DNA from: Isoetes taiwanensis
Lineage: Eukaryota; Streptophyta; Lycopodiopsida; Isoetales; Isoetaceae
NCBI GenBank assembly: GCA_021234155.1
Contig: JAJEKV010000014.1
Coordinates: 18,012,652-18,076,651, forward strand
Direction of reading: 5' to 3'
DNA length: 64,000 nucleotides
Below are positions 33,168 to 46,700 of the stretch, in pieces. The notes under the pieces were generated by a model. That model was not told the DNA's origin, searched no databases, and saw nothing but the letters and a program-made list of their open reading frames with translations. The translations under genes were made by a program, and so were the position numbers. Position 1 is the stretch's first letter. The number at the start of each line of letters is the position of its first letter.

Positions 33168-34037
33168 GGGCGCCTACGCCCAGGTCCATTCCTTTCCACT
33201 GGCACAAAGTCTGCTGGCAAACCAAATAAGATGGTCCTCATGTCGGACGGCATGCAATGGCTAGGATTCAGCAACACTCTCCAAGCTGCTCGAACACGGT
33301 GCTCATTAATATGAGTTGTGTTTGAAGGTATGATCCAGGAGCTAGAGAGAGTAAACTTCCTAGATCGAATCATTCTGGCCAAGGTATACAACAGGCTAGC
33401 AGTTAACCTACGATTGCCATGGTAATTGACAATGTGTGCAACTCTATTCAAAAGATTCTTATTGTCAAGAGAACAACAAGGTTCTTCGTATCACCAGCCC
33501 CCCATCTCAAATACAGGTCTTTTCCCTTCTCAATAGCAGCTTTATTGACATTATGCAGATGGCAGACATAGTGCACTTTACCAACATCTTTCATGCAATA
33601 CCTTCAAATGAATGAAGGCGACTGTTCTTGAGGGCCTTGTATACCAGAATCACGCCCGCTAGCTTTAAGGCCCAATTAAAATCCTTCTTTATAGCATCGT
33701 TCATAGCCCTGGGGCTCTTGAACTGGGCTCCGAAGACAGCCTGGCAGTGCAAGTGATCCACACTTGCACCATGCTCCATGGCCATGGCTCCAGCCAGGCA
33801 TCTTCGGTTGCAAAAACCAACAAGGGCATCATAGAAGCTTGTGGGCACATCTTACCAAGACAGACCCAAAGTCACGCTCACATCCATGGCACTCCAATCC
33901 TGACCAAGAGAAGGACCAGTAGAAGGCCCTCCAATGTGAGGCTCTCCAGAAGAAGACCCAATTTTCAACGAGCTCAGAGAAGGAGGCACAGAGCAGGCGA
34001 CACCCTTCCCATTCCTCGCTGCTCTCTTCAAAGACAT
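33168..34037 (-). pseudogene. HUH-type Rep endonuclease (Replitron-like), broken
   Basis: HUH endonucleases nick one DNA strand and stay joined to it through a Tyr, driving rolling-circle-like replication or transposition. Reading the minus strand: a start at 34037 (MSLKRAARNGKG), one in-frame TAA at 33852-33854, then FYDALVGFCNRRCLAGAMAM and VDHLHCQAVFGAQFKSP, with HLH (33741-33755) as the paired-His motif. A frameshift near 33600 leads to YCMKDVGK (33600-33577), a fit to the YxxK nicking motif, then EKGKDLYLRWGAGDTKN. Another shift near 33455 leads to RVAHIVNYHGNRRLTASLLY, RVRAAWRVLLNPSHCMP and SDMRTILFGLPADFVP. Coding ends exactly where the copia fragment abuts (33167/33168). The class is inferred from the two motifs; a geminivirus-like or Helitron origin is less likely but not excluded. 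Confidence 0.6.
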
Positions 34038-34749
34038 CACAGAAAAAAACAAGCAACAGAGATGGCTTACCTGTAGCTGAAGTCGGCTGACAGAAACCCA
34101 GAGCTGTACTTGCGAAAACCCCAGCCAATCCCTAGTTATAGCAGATGAACGACACATACCCAGCCAAGAATAGTCGCCTACTTGCGCCTTCCCCATCTGC
34201 TGGCCACGTAAAGACCAACAGTTCCAACTAACGGAAGCCCAGATTCGAGCCCTAGATTCCCCTATTTGGAATCCAGGGTGCCAGTATCACTTCTACGGTA
34301 TTTACATACGAATACGAACAACAACCATGCAGAATCTTAAGTTATATTCCTACCCTTTCTGATTTCGGCCAGATTATACCCCCCAAAGCTAATAAAAAGG
34401 TGTAGACAAGCCGAATACAAAGTTTTGTACATTTCTGAAATATTCCAGTATACGCTGGCCCTCCATCGGAATAATAACAGTACCTATATATTAAACGAGA
34501 AAATTCCTTTTTCAAAACTTGGAGAATCTGGACTGGAGTCGAGATCACCATGTAGATCTAGAGCACCGAGTCGTGAACCATTTCCACCAGCTTCCAAAAA
34601 TTCCCCAGGTAAAATGAACTGCTAGGGGTTTGTATCGTGTTGAAATATTCATACAGCTGCTAGAGCATCTCCATGATATTTCTCTGTGATAGCCCTTGCA
34701 TGCAGTATCATTATGTAAAATTTATTTAATTATTGGTTCAGTTGATCGG
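34038..34749 (+). promoter_or_regulatory. 5' region and possible 5' exon of coiled-coil gene
   Basis: A possible upstream exon ends at 34608 (CCCCAG, then GTAAAATG) and joins in phase to an acceptor at 34741 (TTCAG). The frame before it is open from 34425 and Ser/Pro/Arg-rich. Since the conserved start appears to be the ATG at 34750, this exon is more likely 5' UTR. No clear TATA box was found. Confidence 0.4.
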
Positions 34750-37700
34750 ATGGACGATTCTGCCAGCAGCAATGCAGCGCTTTTAAGACGAATTGTGCAG
34801 CTGGAAAATGGTAAGATATCTAACTTCTTATTTTGTGATCGAAAAGCCAATTTTGACTTACTAAGAACATCCTTATCTCATGGGTATATAAATATGGAAA
34901 AACGTAGTAACTATGCATTTCAATTCAGTTGGTACATGGATCGTTGTTCCCTTTAATTCGAACTAACTATTAGCCTCTATCATAGTAAATACGCTGAGGG
35001 ATTGTGAGCTTCCATTACTTGACTTGCAGCTTTTACATTCCTAAGAAAGCTATGTTGTTAAAAAGAACAAGGTTTATAATAACTATAGAGGCATGTGCAG
35101 TACCTAGGGAGTTCTGCCCATTCTAAAGGTGCTAATTATTTGTACATGAGATTACAAAATGCAGATGGTAATCGGGTCTTGCTATAAAGCATAGTAGAGC
35201 TGAATTTAATACATCTTTTTGATGTCTAATTGAGTATGTAAAAGACCTGAACGCACAGATTTTGGATGTCGAATTGAGTGGAACTTAGGATTTGTTATAC
35301 AAGGCATAAATTATAATGGGCGCATTTTGTGGCAAATACGACAGCTCCTTTTCACCTGATGACGCTTAGCTTATTGATCTTATACAGCCATACTTGTATA
35401 TCTGAATGTGGATTCATTCGTTGGAAATAATTGTCAGTAACATACTGATAATGTATAAGCACATGCTGAACACATTGATTCCATTGTCAAAATATAGATT
35501 AGCTTAAGCTGCTTGTTTGGATACTTAGAAACATAGGATGATGTAAATTCAAACCAATGTTATCACAATACTCTGTGTATGGCAAGCTGTTACCCTCAAC
35601 GACAAAGTGCTATAGTGTTCAATGTAATTTATGATGGCAGAACGGGATGAATTGCGAAAGGATGTGGAGATACTTTGTATGCAACAATCTGGCCAGCCTG
35701 CCAATCTCGACATTCTTTCTCGCCTTCAATCACGCAGGTCTGTCATAAAAACTTATACTCGTTGTTAGCATGCTTCAATTTAAATATGCCAGTTGAAGAG
35801 ATCTACCCCTTTATCTGTGGATTTCTATTCATAGATGAAGTCATGTTATTATATAATAGAAAAAAACGTTTATTGGATGATATATGCTCAGTTCTATTTC
35901 TTGAAAATTTTGATAAATTTGAAAAGTAAGATTGACATCTTTGCTCAATGTCCAAAGGAAAAGAAGGCATAATTTGATAAAACTGAAAAGTAAGATTGAC
36001 ATCTTTTCTCAATGTCCAAAGTAAAAGAAGGTATATTTTTTGAGGGTCCTATAGAAGATTTGAACTTTGTGGTCAAATGAGACTGGGACATGTTGTATCA
36101 AGCAATTTTCAGGCTGTAGAGTTTATGCTACCCCCTGGATTTAGAGTTTGGACAGCTTGTCTATCTGGATTGACTACAATAACACCTACATCAGGTTGGT
36201 GGGGCTTGAACAAGAACTTGAGGCATGCAAGAATAGGATGGCCGTCTATAAGCGTGAAAACCATAATTTACAGGAAGAGCTATCTGAAGCATATCATATC
36301 AAGGTGCATTTTGCACTTAGCGTTCTGTGCATGAGTCTTCAAATTTAAACATCGTATATATTGTGGGTGGCTAGGGACAATTTGCTGATCTGCATACGGT
36401 GGAGGTTGAGAAGGTAAATATTTATATGATGCCACAATTGAAGTTTCCAAGTTCATACTGATTAAATGGAGGCCGTATATCAGTTCCCCCAGGTTTGTGA
36501 TGAGTGGCTTGCACTGATTAACAATAACTTTGCAGAATAGAAAAGCTGAAGACGAGATCAAATTTTTTCAAAGTAAGGTTGCTGCCGCTTTTGTGGAACG
36601 TGACAAATTAGAATTGGAGGTAAATGCTGCCGGTACTATTGTGAGCACAACTTCAAGGAAATAAGTGCATCATGCATTAGATGGATGAAAATTCCTCTGA
36701 TGGAAAAGATATATTATGTTGTGTATTTTTCCGATTATGTCCATTGCACATTGTCTGAGTTGGTAACTTTGACATTTCAGCCTTAACATCCTAGGCATTC
36801 TTTTTTGTCCTGCTATTTGTGTCGACTCCTTAGCTGTCAGATCCACCCCCCCACGTATAATCAATTAGTTTAACCAAAGGATTGAGGAGATAAAGCTTTG
36901 GTGGGGCATCTTGAAAATCAGCTTGAAACCACTTCTTTTCTGAATGGCCAATGAAGCATAACCTTTCGTAAGCTTTGCATGAGCTGCATTTCTCATGTTA
37001 AAGATATAGGCCCTTTACATTGCACGCCTAGATGTGTACAGTGTAAGACATTCTCAACGGATTAATCCACAAAAATGGAAGGAGCTCAGATGCGTGCATT
37101 CCCATGATGTGTTGAACACCATCCTCTTTGTTTCCTCTATTCACTTTAATGTCTCTTTATCCACAGCTTGCCTACGAGCATTGCATTAGAGTTCTCCAAC
37201 TCCATTAATATATAGTTCAAAAGCCTTGCAAGTCTTTAGATGTGTCCTAGGGACTGTATCATAGGCTTTGTGGAAATCCATGAAGCAGCATTATTTTCCT
37301 GGTTTTAGCTTCCTCATTGATAGACCATACGGAGGCAAACTGCAAAGGGCAAAGGAAAGTGACTGGACTCGCCACACATCACCTTTCTTTTCTGCCTTTA
37401 TTCCATCATCTTTTGGCCGAAAGACAACGTACAAAGGTCAGCGTATGTTTGGGGTCATGACTCCCAACACATATGGCCTGGCCATCAGACTACCTCCTGA
37501 TGCCACGTCCTGTTGGACTCTTGCCTATTCTAGGCACAGTGTACAAGACTGGGGATCATGCTCCTAGACCAGTTCACTTGGCCCTTGACCTTACAGGTCG
37601 GAGATCTGTCTACACAGATCCTATAGATCCTGGTAGCTAGCTACCCCACCGGTGTAAAAGGCAACTGACCCCAGTTGCTGGAACATCCAGCAGTGCCAGC

Positions 37701-40700
37701 CTCAAATTTGGCCTCCTACGTTCAGCTGCTAGGTAAACATCGCTAAGCTTCCAATGGTGTTTAAAGAACTCCTCTTTTTGCTATTCAGCTTCAGTGTGGG
37801 GAATATACAACGTACTAGGGCATTATCCATCCTATTACCAATACCAAATATGCACTGCATTAGTTCAACTAGTGCCTCCATTAGCCTAGCTAATGGTTGA
37901 TTCATCTTGAGGGCACACGGCTCACCCAGGGTTTGGAACAACATATGTATCCAGGATTATCTACATATAATCCTTATGGAGGCACAAAGCTCCTCCAGGA
38001 GTAACCACGCTCTCTATACAGAGACACATCTGCTTATATCAAGCCATTGTACATTGTCCATTAGCCCAGCTAATGTCTCCTGGGATGCAAGGCACCTCCC
38101 AGGGCTGGATCCCCATGATCCTGACCTATCTACAAGGTCATCAACTTACTCAGTAGGTCCATGATCTGCCAACACAGATCACATATTCATCATAGCCTAC
38201 GATGTAAGACACAATTCACTTCAGTTGAAATGCCTAGGATTGGCACATCCAACAGCTCCAACCAACCTCAACCTTCGAAGATCAATACTTGAGAAGCATT
38301 GTTCGACTGCTGTAGAACCCTCTCTTTTGTTTAAATCTCAATTCCTTGTTTACTAACAGTTCTGCTTGCAGAACCCAATCTGGATCAATCTGGAGCGAGA
38401 TCTATGCCAGATGCTCCTTTTGAAACAACCATGCCATGACCCTCAACACAACGACCCCATCTATCATTTCCGTAACTGGATCATTTCCCTCAGGTGCGTC
38501 CAGTCTCTCCACTCTCCACTGTCTTTGTCATTGCTGGCATAAACTCAAATCTGACTCTCAATGACAGCAGCACTGTTACGAACTGCAATATGGATCAAGC
38601 TAAGTCCACACAGGACCATAAAGAAGTATGGCCACAGCCAAAAGAACATCAGAGTGAATAACTCACCACCCAACTCACCTTCCAATATCATCTCGGACAG
38701 ATTCTGCAGGAGGATATTTAGATATCCGTTTTTGCAAAACCTGTTTGGGACAATTTAAAGTTCCCTCTTATCTGTTGACTAAACAGAAAATATGCAGATT
38801 CATCAGATATATGAAATGAGAGAGTGTTCAGATCACCAAGTATTATGGAGGTTCCATTGTCTCCTTGGAGACCAACAACCTTGTATGTTATTGGCTGTTG
38901 GGCTATTATGGTTAGAGATGTGTTAGCTCTGTTTCTTTATGTATAAACTGATTCAGCAGATCAAGGGGCTAACTTTATGCCCGAATACCCATCCCTTGCA
39001 AACTTGCACCCAATCTGAACTTCATTGTCTCCATCATCGTTACGTTTACTTTTCCTCCCCTGCGCCCTCACCCTGACCACCCTCACAATCACTGGCATCC
39101 TCCCACTCCTCCTCCTCCTTCTCGCCCCCCTCACTATCGCCACCATCCCCATATTCTCACCATATTCTGATAATTAGGAAAGAAGTAAATGAACAAAGAT
39201 GATATTATGTAGGATTGGTACTTGTAGTCTGTTTGTATTGTAAACTTGCTCCATTTTGAGATTTTATGATGCATTCTTTTGGATAGATGCATATGTACAT
39301 GTCTTCAGGTGTTAAAATCTTGAATTTTGTATGTAAAGGTTTTAGCAATATGTGCATGGTGGCAGAATTTGCCAATAAGTTGATGACAAAACACGATTGA
39401 CCATAATGGTTGTATCTCTGTAACAGTAGGCAACATGCTATAATGGTCCATTGGAAGGTGTGCTTTTAGTTTTGCATTTCTCTTATGCGTGAAGCTTGTA
39501 TCTTTTCATAGGTTGAAAAAGCCAAGAGAAGTGAGGAACTATTGGCACGCAAATGTGCAGAATTGGAGTGCAGGTCCCTCACTGAAAATGCATAATTTTC
39601 CTCTTCTAGTTGCACCATGCTTTAATTCCCGTCCCGACCTAATACACAAGGGATTGTTTTTACAGATTAGAAGAGATAACTAGGTATTATGAAATGGAGC
39701 ACAAGTCAAATGGTGACCTGCAAAGGGTGTTGGCCAATGCCACTCTGGACATTGAAGTATTTACTCAGGTTTGTACGACACCCACGCCTAAACGTCTTTT
39801 GTTAAGTGGTTAAGGAGACTGGATTATGATAAGCCCCCCTGTAGCATGAGTACATCATGTTCCTGTAGCATGGTTACATCATGTTCTCCTGGCCTGATGT
39901 GAGATAAACTTGGGGAACGTACAATGACAAATTAAGATGCAGGTCTTGGAGTTCCATCATGTGTGCAGCCTTAACCAGATAATCTATGCCTCTCTAAAAA
40001 CAGGTCCCAGCAAGCTGCAGCTGGACTGAGCAGTGAAATCATTGTTTCACTAGTCTCTATGATCTATGAGTGCATAAAGAGGTGGATGCACATTGGGAGT
40101 TAAAATTGAAAAATAGTATATGCATTTTCAGTTTTTTTTGTAGAAGACATGCCCCCAGCAAGACGGCGCGGGGAGGGTGTGTGTGTGTGTGTGTGTGTGT
40201 GCAAATAAAGTCAGCATATGACAATCATTGTATGTTTGTTGCAGTTGGATAGGGCAATGAAAGATATATTATGACTCATTTTATTCTTATAGGTCATTCA
40301 AAGACTGTGGACAGCATTTAAGATATCTGATGATCTTGAGGAAGTATCTGATGGAAGAATGGCAGAAGATGGCTGGAGGGCGAAAGCAAACTGTTTATTG
40401 AATAAGCTTGACGGTAATTGGGTGCTCTGCGAGAACAAACTGGAAGGCTATGAAAAAGGAGGGTTGGAAGAGAGTTCTGTAAGTCCAAAGTCTTAAGGAT
40501 TTTATAACGATTCTTGGTTTTTCTTGGCTTCTCTTCAACGGTAGCTTAATGGAGTTGTATTGAAATGGCAATTATTCACTATCTGTGCGCTACTTAGCTT
40601 TGGAGCACCTGCTGTAGAAGGACAAGCTAAGATACCTTATTAACAACTTGTGGAATCCAATCGTTGCATGTCATCTATGCTATGCAGAAGGGTCTCCCAT

Positions 40701-43700
40701 TCATATGTTCGCACTTTGCCACGACATTTCAATCATGATCATGATAAGGAACTAATTGCTCGGATTCGTTGATTTTTCAGCTTAAAGACTGATATTGTGG
40801 TCCATGCTTTGTGGGAACTTGAGCTTGTTATCTTATTGAATAGTTCTTCAATGAAAGGAAGCAAGGTATCTACCTACTTCATGAATTAGAAATCCAGCCT
40901 TGACTTTTGCTTTCCCAGTGTTAAATCTTGCTTATGGCTTTCCGATGGAATGGAGAAGAACGTGGAGGAAGCTCAGACGAATCTGAACTCCCCACCGAGT
41001 TGAGAGCTAGCATACACAAGACGACCATGTGATTTCAGGATTCCTCCTTCCCATATCCATGTAACTGTCACTCTTGTATAGCTGACTCTCCCTTCACCTT
41101 TCCTCAAGACCTTTCACTAAAGGTGGTTGGCATATAAGGCTTCCACCTTATATGGCTATTTTTGCTTTTCTATCCCCTATGCGCTACACCCAAGAAGGAC
41201 TCCCCTAAGCGACTGCTATAGATTCCAAGACTCCAACACAGAATCGTCACACCCGGATAAAAGGCAACACTCCTCAGTTGTGCTTCCCAATGCCAGAAAT
41301 CATACAAGAAATCTGTCTCTAAGTTCCACGAACTTAGGCAAACTGCAAAGGGCAAAGGAAAGTGACTGGACTCGCCACCCATCACCTTTCTTTTCATGAC
41401 TCCCAACACATATGGCCTAACCATCAAACTACCTTCTGATGCCACGTCCTCTTGGACTCTTGCCTATTCTATGCACAGGGTACACTGCCAGAATACCTCT
41501 TGGGGCGCTAGGCTCCTCCCAAGACTGAGCATCATGCTCCTAGACTAGTTCACTTGGCCCTCAACGTTACAGGTCGGAGATCTGTCTACTCAGATCCTAC
41601 AGATCGTGGTAGCTACCCCACCGTGTAAAAGGCAACTGACCTCAGTTGCTGGAACATCCAGCAGTGCCAGCCTCAAATTTGGCCTCCCACGTTGAGCTGC
41701 TAGGTAAACCTCGCTAAGCTTCCAATGGTGTTTAGAGAACTCCTCTTTTTGTCATTCAGCTTCAGTGTGGGGAACATACAACGTACTAGGGCATTATCCA
41801 TCCTAATAACAATACCAAATATGCACTGCATTAGTTCAAATAGTGCCTCCATTAGCCTAGCTAATGGTTGATTCATCTTGAGGGCACAAGGCTCACCAGG
41901 GTTTGGAGCAACACATGTATCCAGGATTATCTACATATAATCCTTATGGAGGCACAAAGCTCCTCCAGGAGTAACCACACTGTCTATAAAGAGACACATC
42001 TGCTTATATCAAGCCATTGTACATTGTCCATTTGCCCAGCTAATGTCTCCTGGGATGCAAGGCACCTCCCAGGGCTGGATCCCCGTGGCCCTGACCTATC
42101 CACAAGGTCATCAACTTACTCAGTAGGTCCATGATCTGCCAACACAGATCACATATTCATCATAGCCGACGATGTAAGACACAATTGACTTCAGTTGAAA
42201 CGCCTAGGATTGGCACATGCTCCAACCAACCTCAACCTTCGAAGATCAACGCCTGAGAAGCATTGTTCGACTGCTGTGGAACCCTCTCTTTTGTTTAAAT
42301 CCCAATTCCTTGTTTACTAACAGTTCTGCTTGCAAAACCAATCTGGATCAATCTGGAGCGAGATCTATGCCAGATGCTCCTTTTGAAACAACCATGCCAC
42401 GACCCCCAACACAACGACCCCGTCTATCATTTCCCTAACTGGATCATTTCCCTCAGGTGCGTTCAGTCTCTCCACTGTCTTTGTCATTGCTGGCATAAAC
42501 TCAAATCTGACTCTCAATGACAGCAGCACCGTTACGAACTGCAATATGGATCAAGCTAAGTCCACACGGGACCATCAGAGAAGTATGGCCACAGCCAAAA
42601 GAACAGCGGAGTGAATAACTCACCACCCAACTCACCTTCCAATATCATCTGGGACAGATTCTGCAGGAGGATGTTTAGATATCCGTTTTTGCAAAACCTG
42701 TTTGGGACAATTTAAAGTTTCCTCTTATCTGTTGACTAAACAGAGAATATGCAGATTCATCAGATATATGAAATCAGAGAGTGTTTAGATTCACCAAGTA
42801 TTATGGAGGTTCCATTGTCTCCTTGGAGACCAACAACCTTGTATGTTATTGGCTGTTGGGCTATTATGGTTAGAGATGTGTTAGCTCTGTTTTTTTATGT
42901 ATAAACTAATTCTGCAGATCAAGGGGCTAAGACGAATAGGTTCTTCATGCCTGAATACCCATCCTTCTCACTCATGAGCCCAGTCTGAACTTCACTGTCT
43001 CCCTCACTGTTACCTTTACTTTTCCTCCCCTGCGCCCTCACCCTGACCACCCTCACAATCACTGGCATCCTCCCACGCCTCCTCCTTCTCGCCCCCCTCA
43101 CCATCGCCACCATCCCCATATTCTGATTTAAAAACGAAGTAAATGAACAAAGATGATATTATGTAGGATTGGTACTTGTAGTCTGTATTGTAAACTTGCT
43201 CCATTTGAGATTTTATGATGCATTCTTTTGGGTAGATGCATATGTACATGTTGTCAGGTGTTAAAATCTAATTTTGTATTTAGCAATATGTGCATGGTGG
43301 CAGAATCTGCCAATAAGTCACGATTGACCATAATGGTTGTATCTCTGTAACAGTAGGCAATATGCTATAATGGTCCATTGCAAGGTGTGCTTTTAGTTTT
43401 GCATTTCTCTTATGCGTGAAGCTTGTATCTTTTGACAGGTTGAAAAAGCCAAGAGAAGTGAGGAACTATTGGCACGCAAATGTGCAGAATTGGAGTGCAG
43501 GTCCCTAAAATGCATAATTTTACTTTTCTAGTTGCACGGTGTTTTAACTCCCATCCCTACCTAATACACAACGGATTGTTTTTACAGATTAGAAGAGATA
43601 ATTAGGTTTTATGAAATGGAGCACAAGTCAAATGGTGACCTGCAAAGGGTGTTGGCCAATGCCACTCTGGATATTGAAGTATTTACTCAGGTTTGTACGA

Positions 43701-46700
43701 CACACACGCCTAAACTTCTTTTGTTAAGTGGTTAAGGAGACTGGATTATGATAAGTCCCCCCGTAGCAATATTACATCATGTTCCTGTAGCATGGTTACA
43801 TCATGTTCTCCTGGCCTGATGTGAGATAAACTTGGGGAACGTACAACGATAAATTAAGATGCAGGTCTTGGAGTTCCGTCATGTGTGCAGCCTTAACCAG
43901 ATAATCTATGCCTCTCTAAAAACAGGTCCCAGCAATCTGCAGCTGGACAGAGTAGTGAAATCATTGTTTCACTGGTCTCTATGAGTGCATAAAGAGGTGG
44001 ATGCACATTGGGAGTTAAAATTGAAAAATAGTATATGCATTTTCAGTTTTTATTGTAGAAGGCATGCCCCTCGCGCGGGGGGTTGGGGGGTGTGTGTGTG
44101 TGTGCGCAAATAAAGTCAGCATATGACTATCATTCTATGTTTGTTGCAGTTGGATAGGGCAATGAAAGATATATTATGACTCATTTTATTCTTATAGGTC
44201 ATTCAAAGACTCTGGACAGCATTTAAGATATCTGATGATCTTGAGGAGGTATCTGATGGAAGAATGGCAGAAGATGGCTGGAGGGCGAAAGCAAACTGTT
44301 TATTGAATAAGCTTGACGGTAATTGGGTGCTCTGCGAGAACAAACTGGAAGGCTATGATAAAGGAGGGTTGGAAGAGAGTTCTGTAAGTCCAAATTCTTA
44401 TAGGATTTTATAACGTTTGAAATGGCAATTATTCACTATCTGTGCTCTACTTAGCTTTGGAGCACCTGCTGTAGAAGGACAAGCTACGATACAATATTAA
44501 CAACTTGTGGAATCCAATCGTTGCATGTTATCTATGCTATGCAGATGGGCCACCCCCCCACCCCCCCACCCCCTCCCCCCCGGGGGCGCCCTCCCTCCCT
44601 CCCTAGCTGAGACTTCCTTGGCTGGCTTTTGTTTCTTGAAAAGCAGTAGCTGATCAAGGTACTGGTTTGCAAGAACAGTTAAGATGTTTAATCCTCTTGG
44701 CTTTTAATGGACAAAATACATCCTCCAATATAACTTGCCATCGCACAATCCAAAACTGACAGGGCAGCAGGTGAACCAGCTTATACATATTGATTCGGAG
44801 CAGTTTTATGTTCAAACACTTGATAAATCCATGTTTTCTAAAAGGAAATTTTACAAGGAGAACTTTCTAAACGTTTTATTTGATGGTTTTATAGTAAGAC
44901 CAGGTTATCTTGAGGCTGACCTTCCAAATAAAATGAGATTCTCTATGGGACAGTTCAGGGTGTCTTTTTCATTAGTTGGAAATTGAGCTGGCTGTTGGGA
45001 GGATAGGAAACACACTTTATGCAATTTGAACATGGTGGGTCGGAAGAGCATTTCATCTTTACCTGCCCTGCCTATCACATGATAAGAGGGAGATATCATT
45101 GTCTCTTCAGACATCCAATATGTATGGAGTCGTTGGCATAAAAGTATGGTCAAACAAGAAGGGCCTTTTCAGAGTCCTTCATAGCGGTGTTTCTTCACTG
45201 AGAGAGACAGAATAAAAGTCTAACTGAAGTAAAAACATACTACTTAACAAGATATCTAGAAGCATGCATGACAAACCTTGCATTTTTATTTTGAGTGATG
45301 ATCTAATTTTCTTCCATTTGATTTATGTTTTTGCAGGACTGTAACCTTGGGAAGCTCCCAGTTGTTGATTTAGTATCCAGTTCACAAATAGAGAAAGATG
45401 AAGTATGTCATACTTTCTTTTGCTGGTTTGGTTCTGCCAGCATGTAGCATGCATCCTAATTATAGCCATCATAGGTATTGAGTACTGGAGATTATATCGA
45501 AAGCAGGTTCCAATCATTTAAAGTTGGAATGGTAAATTTGATTGTTAACGTACTATAAGTTGGGGCGTTGAAGATTTGATTTTAGGGAATTTTGATGCAG
45601 TTGGATCGGGGAATTGCAATACTGGCAGAGTTGAATCAATTAAGAGCCATACAGAACCAGTTAAGACATGAAGTAAGCAAGTTACTTGAGGCAGAAGACC
45701 AGCAATTGCAACTGATACGCAATAAAATGCAAATGATATGTGACGGATGGAATGAGCAGCGATCAGGAAAACCTGGAGAATATGTTACTGATCTGCATGG
45801 GAGCTCCGAGATTGGGGTAAGTCACAGAAAGGAACAGAATTATTGCAATTCAATGTGGCTGGATGTCTTTTTTGCTAAACAATTGTATTTAGGAAGAGCA
45901 TATTGCAGGAGGAGACGAGAAAAGAGATGCTGAAACCCAAGATCCCTTTGCTCAAGTTTTACAGGAAAAGGTTACTTTTCCTTGGCTGTTAGTTAAACCC
46001 TTTTCGTTATTTATTTGATTATTGTTGGAAACCCACCATTCAGGTTGCTGCACTTTTGTTACTTTCGCAAGAGGAAGAGAGGCATCACTTGGAAGAGAGA
46101 ACAATTATGGAACTGGAGGAAAGAATCAAGGATCTAAATGCAAAACTATTTCAGGTGGTTATGGTGTTAAATTCGAGAAATGGAAGCTAAAGTAGGATAT
46201 TTCTAAACCTTTACGCTTGCATACTGTCCTTAAAAATTGCTGCCACAACCAGGAAAAAGGAATGTTTTACCTTATGCTGTTGCATGCGACGCTCCTTTTT
46301 TTGCCGAATGTTATGTTGTCAAATTTCGTGAATGCAGCATGCGGGATCATTTTTATAACCTACATTTCATCTCACCAGCTTCCAGATAACATGACAAGAA
46401 TGAACATCAACATTTTGCTTGCCCAAGCATTCTTTGAATTTTGTATTTTGCAGGCAACAAATGAAAAGGTGCAGGCTCTTTTGGAGATTGCTAGGTTGAA
46501 GCAAGCATTGCAGCAACAAGAAGAGCAAGAAAGGTTACAGATATTTATCTTTTGGTGGTATTGAACTGTGAAGCTTTCTGAGTTTATTTTAGTACATCAC
46601 ATTTATTTCTTTGTTTTCCGTTGGTCACAGTTTTAGTCAGCAGTCTCACTCTACTCGTGTAAGTGCACGATTGTTGCCTGCCTCGTGGGCTGAGCCAACA

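Noticed and set aside
34425-34608. N-terminal coding exon of the coiled-coil gene
   Set aside because: It joins in phase, but the ATG at 34750 gives a compact start directly before the conserved RDELRK segment; the upstream stretch looks like 5' UTR. Kept only as a possible exon.
39040-39140. Acidic or basic low-complexity protein on the minus strand, also at 43010-43120
   Set aside because: Produced by a pyrimidine-rich intron tract present in both duplicated blocks; no splice or start context.
37333-44545. Two 3.3-kb direct repeats as LTRs of a retroelement
   Set aside because: They contain spliced coding exons of the host gene, lack TG...CA ends, and have no primer site between them.
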